Program-made: the position numbers and the translations under genes
The notes under the pieces: generated by a model
The model's database searches: none
What the model saw: the letters and a program-made list of their open reading frames with translations, nothing else
Told to the model about the DNA's origin: nothing
Assembly: GCA_030433075.1 (NCBI GenBank)
Contig: JAUILI010000020.1
Location: 1 to 35,911 of the forward strand
Reading direction: 5' to 3'
Origin: Gammaproteobacteria bacterium
GTDB lineage: Bacteria; Pseudomonadota; Gammaproteobacteria; Pseudomonadales; Azotimanducaceae
Length of the DNA: 35,911 nucleotides
Shown here: positions 32,354 through 35,911 of the stretch, in pieces
How the letters are laid out: each line of letters opens with the position of its first letter
Position numbering within the stretch: the first letter of the stretch is position 1

Positions 32354-33672
32354 ACCGAATCCTCTTCAGTCTCGCTGTCTGGTTCTGTTTCCAGCTCGGG
32401 GGATGTAGGGGGCAAGGGCTCCGTGCCTGCCCCCAACGCCACGAACTGCCGCGCCTGGCTGAGCACGCTGCCGCGGCCCGTGGCGAGGCGGCGCATGGCC
32501 ACCTCCCAGGTGCGCTCGAGGGTGGCAATCTGCCGACCCACCTTTTCCATTTCTGAGGCCGTGGCCTGAATTTTGTCGTGGAGGGCCCCGGCCCGGCGGG
32601 CGACTTCCTCGGCCTTTTGATGCTGCCGTTCTCGGCGCCAGCTCATCTCGATAACCCGTAGCGCGAGAAGCAGCGTGGTGGGCCCCACAATCATCACCCG
32701 CTGCTCAAAGCCCTTGGCAAGCAGCGTCGGATCCGTTTCCAGCGCTGCGGCCAGGGCCGCCTCTACGGGAACAAAGAGGAGCACAAAGTCCGGGGAGGTG
32801 AGCCCCTCGAGCTCCGCGTAGCCTTGGGTCGCCAGGCGCTGGAGCTGGGCTCGAAGGTCCTGGGCATGGCGCTCAAGATAGGTCGCCTGCTCCGCCGGGG
32901 ACGCCGCTCCGCGCGCCGCTTCCCAGGCCACGAGGGTCACCTTGGCGTCGATCACCACGGCCCGCTCTTCCGGGAGCCGAACGATGACGTCGGGCCGCTT
33001 GATACGGCCGCTTTCATCCCGAAGCGTCGCCTGCTTTTCGTACTCGTGCCCCGCGCGTAGGCCCGAAGCTTCCAGGACTCGATCGAGGATGAGCTCCCCC
33101 CAATTGCCCTGCAGCTTCTTGTCGCCTCGAAGGGCCTCGGTGAGTTGCCGGGCCTCGGCATTCATGCCCTGGGTGGCCTGCTGGAGCGCGCGCAGTTCCG
33201 TCAGCAGCGACGCCTTGTCCTTGGCGTCGGCCAGCTGCACCTCTTCAACCTTTTGCCGAAAGCTCGTTAGCTGCTCCCGAAGGGGGCCTAGCAAGGCCCC
33301 AAGGCTCTCCTGCTGACGCTTTTCTAGGGTTTCGCTCCGATCGCTCAGAAGCTTCTGCGCAATGGCATCGAATTGCTGGGTTAAGCGTGCTTCCGAGTCC
33401 CGTAGCCAGGCCTCCCGGGCGGCCAGGGTGTCGCGCTCGCTGCGTAGGGCGGCGCTCTCTTCCGCTGCAGTGAGGAGCTGGGCTTCAAGCGTCTCCCGGC
33501 GCCCCTGCTCCTGCTGCAGCTGGGCCGCCTGGGCCTCGCGCTGGGCCTCGCTTTTCGCCAGCGCCAGCTGCGCCTCCGCCGCACGGCGAAGCGCTCGGCG
33601 AAAGGCCCAGGAAAGGAGCCCTAGGGGCAGAGCTAGGGCCGCAAGGGATAGCCAAAGGGTTAGATCGGTCAT
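32350..33672 (-). CDS. rmuC: DNA recombination protein RmuC
   Basis: A 440-residue protein of the RmuC family, which limits rearrangements at inverted repeats and has a nuclease-like fold. An N-terminal membrane anchor (about 4-22) is followed by a long coiled coil (about 25-200) rich in Glu, Gln, Arg and Ala. The conserved domain follows with LRGDKKLQGNWGELILDRVLEASGL, RPDVIVRLPEERAVVIDAKVTL and FVPVEAAL. The D and K of IDAKV fit a nuclease-type active site. The ATG at 33672 opens the recognisable protein; upstream codons run into the CoA transferase control region. It is first of the rmuC-M61 pair. Confidence 0.94.
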   Translation of the reverse strand: MTDLTLWLSLAALALPLGLLSWAFRRALRRAAEAQLALAKSEAQREAQAAQLQQEQGRRETLEAQLLTAAEESAALRSERDTLAAREAWLRDSEARLTQQFDAIAQKLLSDRSETLEKRQQESLGALLGPLREQLTSFRQKVEEVQLADAKDKASLLTELRALQQATQGMNAEARQLTEALRGDKKLQGNWGELILDRVLEASGLRAGHEYEKQATLRDESGRIKRPDVIVRLPEERAVVIDAKVTLVAWEAARGAASPAEQATYLERHAQDLRAQLQRLATQGYAELEGLTSPDFVLLFVPVEAALAAALETDPTLLAKGFEQRVMIVGPTTLLLALRVIEMSWRRERQHQKAEEVARRAGALHDKIQATASEMEKVGRQIATLERTWEVAMRRLATGRGSVLSQARQFVALGAGTEPLPPTSPELETEPDSETEEDSV

Positions 33673-33724
33673 GGGGCTACTGTGACGGAAGCGGCGGAGG
33701 CTCGCCAGCCTTGCGAGGGGCCCG

Positions 33725-33730
33725 TACACT
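33725..33730 (+). promoter_or_regulatory. Putative -10 element (TACACT) for the CoA transferase
   Basis: TACACT 28 bases before the ATG at 33759, in the 86-base gap from divergent rmuC. No clear -35 is found. It matches the elements at 7831 and 18301 in form and distance. Confidence 0.35.
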
Positions 33731-33758
33731 GCCACCGGTCCTAGGGGGGAGAACACGA

Positions 33759-34997
33759 ATGAATGATTCGCAACAGCAGTCGGCTGCGGCGCCACTTTTG
33801 TCCGGCCTGAAGGTCCTCGACGTCGGCACCTGGATCGCCGGTCCGGCCGCGGCCACGGTAATGGCGGACTTCGGCGCCGAGGTCATCAAGCTCGAAAGTC
33901 TCGAGGGCGACCCGCTACGCCAGCTGGCCCAGGGCCCCACGTCACCGCCCTGTGACCACAACTATTTTTGGGTGCTCGATGGGCGTAATAAGCGCTCCCT
34001 TGCCCTTGATTTGAAGGATCCCGCTGCGGCGCCGGTACGCGATGCCCTCCTGCGCTGGGCCGATGTGCTGGTGACCAATTTCCGGCCTGATCTGGCGGAG
34101 CGCCTAGCCCTGGATTGGGCGCGGGTGAAGACTCTCAACCCCAAGCTTATCTATGCCCACATCACGGGCTACGGCGACGCGGGTCCGGAAGCGGGCAAGC
34201 CCGGTTATGACACGACCGCTTGGTGGTCGCGCTCCGGGTTGGCCGATTGGGTCCGCCTTCCCGGAGCCCGACCGGCCATGTCCGCCCCGGGCATGGGGGA
34301 TCACGCCACAGCCATGGCGCTTTACGGCGCCATCATGACCGCCCTTTGGGCCCGAGATCGCACCGGTGAGGGCCGGCGCGTGACCACCTCCCTGCTGGCG
34401 AACGGTTTCTGGTCCAACGGCATGATGGCCTCCATGACCCTGTGTGGTGCCCCGCTCCCGGAACGGGACCCGGCGCGCCCTGTGGCCAACGCCCTCGCCG
34501 CTCAGTACGAAACGAAGGATCAGCGCTGGCTTCAGCTCACGCTCCTCAACGAGGCCCGAGAATGGCCGAAGCTCTTGGGCGCCCTAGGGGCGGAAGCTTT
34601 GCAAGCAGACCCGCGCTTTGCCGATGGCGATGCCCGGCGCGCTGATCCCGAGGGGCTTTACCAAGCCCTTGCCACCTACTTCCATCGCCTAACCCTGGAA
34701 GAAGCCAAGGCGGTCCTAGCGGAAGCCGGCATTCCCGCCGCCATTCTGACGGCGGTGACGGAGCTTGCGGAGGATCCGCAGGCGCTTGCGGCCGATATCT
34801 TGACGCCGGTGGCGGAACCGCAGCCTGGCTGGACCCATACGGTGAATAGCCCCATTGCCATTGAAGGGGCGGAGAAGGTGGCCCCGCGCTATGCCCCTGC
34901 CCTGGGAGAGCACAGCGCCGCGATCCTGGAAGAGCTCGGCTTTGATGCAGCAACGGTGGCCGGCCTGCAGGCGCAGGGCGTGCTCGGTGGCGCCTAG
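33759..34997 (+). CDS. CaiB/BaiF family (class III) CoA transferase
   Basis: Moves CoA from one acyl-CoA to a free acid through Asp-bound intermediates; 412 residues. The N-terminal fold has LSGLKVLDVGTWIAGPAAATVMADFGAEVIKLE (about 15-47), then GRNKRSLALDLKDP and LVTNFRPDLAERL. The catalytic Asp is D181 in APGMGDHATAMALYG. GGGGGGAG lies about 8 bases before the ATG. An upstream in-frame start at 33711 would place the start before the putative -10. Acyl substrates cannot be told from sequence. Together with ETF, ETF-QO and the thioesterase it supports acyl-CoA-based growth. Confidence 0.92.
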   Translation: MNDSQQQSAAAPLLSGLKVLDVGTWIAGPAAATVMADFGAEVIKLESLEGDPLRQLAQGPTSPPCDHNYFWVLDGRNKRSLALDLKDPAAAPVRDALLRWADVLVTNFRPDLAERLALDWARVKTLNPKLIYAHITGYGDAGPEAGKPGYDTTAWWSRSGLADWVRLPGARPAMSAPGMGDHATAMALYGAIMTALWARDRTGEGRRVTTSLLANGFWSNGMMASMTLCGAPLPERDPARPVANALAAQYETKDQRWLQLTLLNEAREWPKLLGALGAEALQADPRFADGDARRADPEGLYQALATYFHRLTLEEAKAVLAEAGIPAAILTAVTELAEDPQALAADILTPVAEPQPGWTHTVNSPIAIEGAEKVAPRYAPALGEHSAAILEELGFDAATVAGLQAQGVLGGA

Positions 34998-35440
34998 TCC
35001 TTTGGGGTTGGCTTAAGCCGGTGGAAGATGAAGCCCCCCGCGGCCCCCGCAAGCCCCTGGCAGAACAATCCTGCGGGGCTTCGGGCTCCAGCAATGGGCG
35101 TAATGTCAAAAAGCGATAGCACGGTGAGAACGGCGGCGAGCACGGCAACGAAGCCGGCGCTGCTGTAGCCCAACAGGGACCAGGCGGCCCCGAGCTTTTT
35201 GATAATGACCCCCGCGACCAGGAAGCCCAGGGCCAGGGCGAGGGCGAGCACGGGAAGGTAGACCTGCATCATGCCCAGGATGTCCTGCCCGGTCATAGCG
35301 AGGCGATCGCCCAAGGTGATGACCACGCCCAGGTTCGTGAGCCCCGCGAGGACAAATTGCGTGGACGCCATGGCCGCCAGGGCTTCCGTGGCGAGCACCG
35401 CCACCCCGTAGGCCCCTAGCCTCTGAAGAAAAAGCGCCAT
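34994..35440 (-). CDS. Small membrane protein of unknown function
   Basis: I do not recognise a family. The 148 residues hold four hydrophobic segments, at about 10-25, 28-45, 58-82 and 90-112, and a glycine-rich C-terminal stretch before HRLKPTPKD. The N-terminus lacks a cleavable signal. The ATG at 35440 has AGGAGAG about 6 bases upstream. It shares its stop with the convergent CoA transferase (CTAG), and is divergent from the sugar dehydrogenase across a palindrome. Coding is supported by position and by the clean helix pattern. Confidence 0.7.
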   Translation of the reverse strand: MALFLQRLGAYGVAVLATEALAAMASTQFVLAGLTNLGVVITLGDRLAMTGQDILGMMQVYLPVLALALALGFLVAGVIIKKLGAAWSLLGYSSAGFVAVLAAVLTVLSLFDITPIAGARSPAGLFCQGLAGAAGGFIFHRLKPTPKD

Positions 35441-35470
35441 GGATCTCTCCTCATGGTCCGCAAAAAGGTT

Positions 35471-35491
35471 TGCTAAGCTGCCAGCATAGCA
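35471..35491. promoter_or_regulatory. 21-base palindrome between divergent genes (candidate operator)
   Basis: Arms TGCTAAGCTG (35471-35480) and CAGCATAGCA (35482-35491) around a central C pair at 9 of 10 positions. It lies in the 99-base gap between the membrane protein and the sugar dehydrogenase. It contains -10-like hexamers facing both ways: TAAGCT on the plus strand and TATGCT on the minus. A dimeric regulator could control both genes here; no known site is recognised. Confidence 0.5.
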
Positions 35492-35539
35492 GGGCCCTGG
35501 GCCCCTCCCCCATTCCCCTTAGGCAAGGTGCTTAGGTTT

Positions 35540-35911
35540 ATGCGTATTTTCCGTTCCGCGCTGTATCTCTTCGTTATGGGGCTCATGGCCCTTGCGGCAT
35601 CGAGCCAGGGGGCGGCGATGACCGAACTCAACGGCGAGCTCCGCTTTCCCTGGTCCGTGGCCGAGCTCCCCGATGGGGGATTCCTCGTCGCGGAGCGCGA
35701 GGGCACCCTTAAGCACCTCGCCGCCGATGGCTCCGTGCTGAGGGAGATCAGCGGTGTTCCGCCGGTCTATGCTAAATCTCAGGGAGGGCTCTTCGACGTG
35801 CTGCTTGCCCAGGATTTCGCAGACAGCCAAAGAATCTATTTGAGCTATGCCCACGGCACCCCGGCGGAAAATGGGACGCGCCTTGCGCGCGCAACGCTGA
35901 GCGGCTCGGCC
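35540..35911 (+). CDS. PQQ-dependent sugar dehydrogenase family protein (partial, 5' end)
   Basis: The first 124 codons of a secreted beta-propeller protein, cut by the window edge. A signal peptide (about 1-25, hydrophobic LYLFVMGLMALAA, cleavage near QGAA) is followed by LNGELRFPWSVAELPDGGFLV and EREGTLKHL. VYAKSQGGLFDVLLAQDFADSQRIYLSYAHG comes next. The P-W-S/A-x-A-x-LPDG and QGGLxDVxLxxDFA motifs belong to the soluble glucose/sorbosone dehydrogenase (GSDH/YliI) family. TTAGG lies about 4 bases before the ATG. Members oxidise aldose sugars in the periplasm with PQQ. The active-site His and PQQ ligands lie largely beyond this window. Confidence 0.85.
   Translation, partial: MRIFRSALYLFVMGLMALAASSQGAAMTELNGELRFPWSVAELPDGGFLVAEREGTLKHLAADGSVLREISGVPPVYAKSQGGLFDVLLAQDFADSQRIYLSYAHGTPAENGTRLARATLSGSA

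Noticed and set aside
1-35911. CRISPR arrays, insertion sequences, integrases or att repeats
   Set aside because: No regularly spaced repeats, transposase motifs or integrase genes are seen, and gene spacing is uniformly tight with housekeeping content.

Overview
This is a gene-dense, GC-rich stretch of a bacterial chromosome with no tRNA, rRNA, CRISPR array, insertion sequence or prophage. Gene content points to an aerobic, probably marine gammaproteobacterium: ETF and ETF-quinone oxidoreductase, acyl-CoA thioesterase, CaiB-type CoA transferase, Baeyer-Villiger monooxygenase, SapC, M61 peptidase, RmuC and DUF1285. I cannot name a genus. Genes are packed into short operons, often with overlapping start and stop codons (ATGA, GTGA, TAATG) or converging on a shared CTAG. 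No gap between genes exceeds about 210 bases.

Layout. 1-111: end of a possible LysR regulator. 147-1169: pyrB. 1235-4814: etfBA on the minus strand, divergent from ETF-quinone oxidoreductase, with an inverted repeat between them. 4868-7807 (minus): murF > moaA > DUF1285. 7868-10089 (plus): MAPEG protein and signal peptide peptidase SppA. 10102-18243 (minus): alcohol dehydrogenase > glutathione reductase > DUF429 > GPH-type transporter > PhoA-type alkaline phosphatase > sodium:alanine symporter. 18338-19882 (plus): a ThDP-dependent enzyme. 19879-22830 (minus): DUF1295 > Baeyer-Villiger monooxygenase > unknown 125-residue protein. 22937-27268 (plus): MltB-like transglycosylase > TesB-like thioesterase > histidine phosphatase > UGSC selenoprotein > uncharacterised 346-residue protein. 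27286-29243 (minus): SapC > MFS transporter. 29380-30549 (plus): EAL/HDOD protein. 30524-33672 (minus): rmuC > M61 peptidase. 33759-34997 (plus): CoA transferase. 34994-35440 (minus): small membrane protein. 35540 to the end (plus): start of a PQQ-type sugar dehydrogenase.

The main find is at 25686-27268. A conventional gene call would stop at the TGA at 25974, yet the same frame continues for 84 more codons. The joined 181-residue product carries UGSCTTGTV exactly at the TGA, the signature of the UGSC selenoprotein family, and a hairpin fit to be a bacterial SECIS follows at once. The next gene starts inside the selenoprotein's stop codon (ATGA). It encodes a conserved-looking protein of unknown function with a GCTDGLPVI motif and several Cys and His residues. 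The two probably form a two-protein selenium-dependent system, and the coupling could make expression of the partner depend on selenocysteine insertion.
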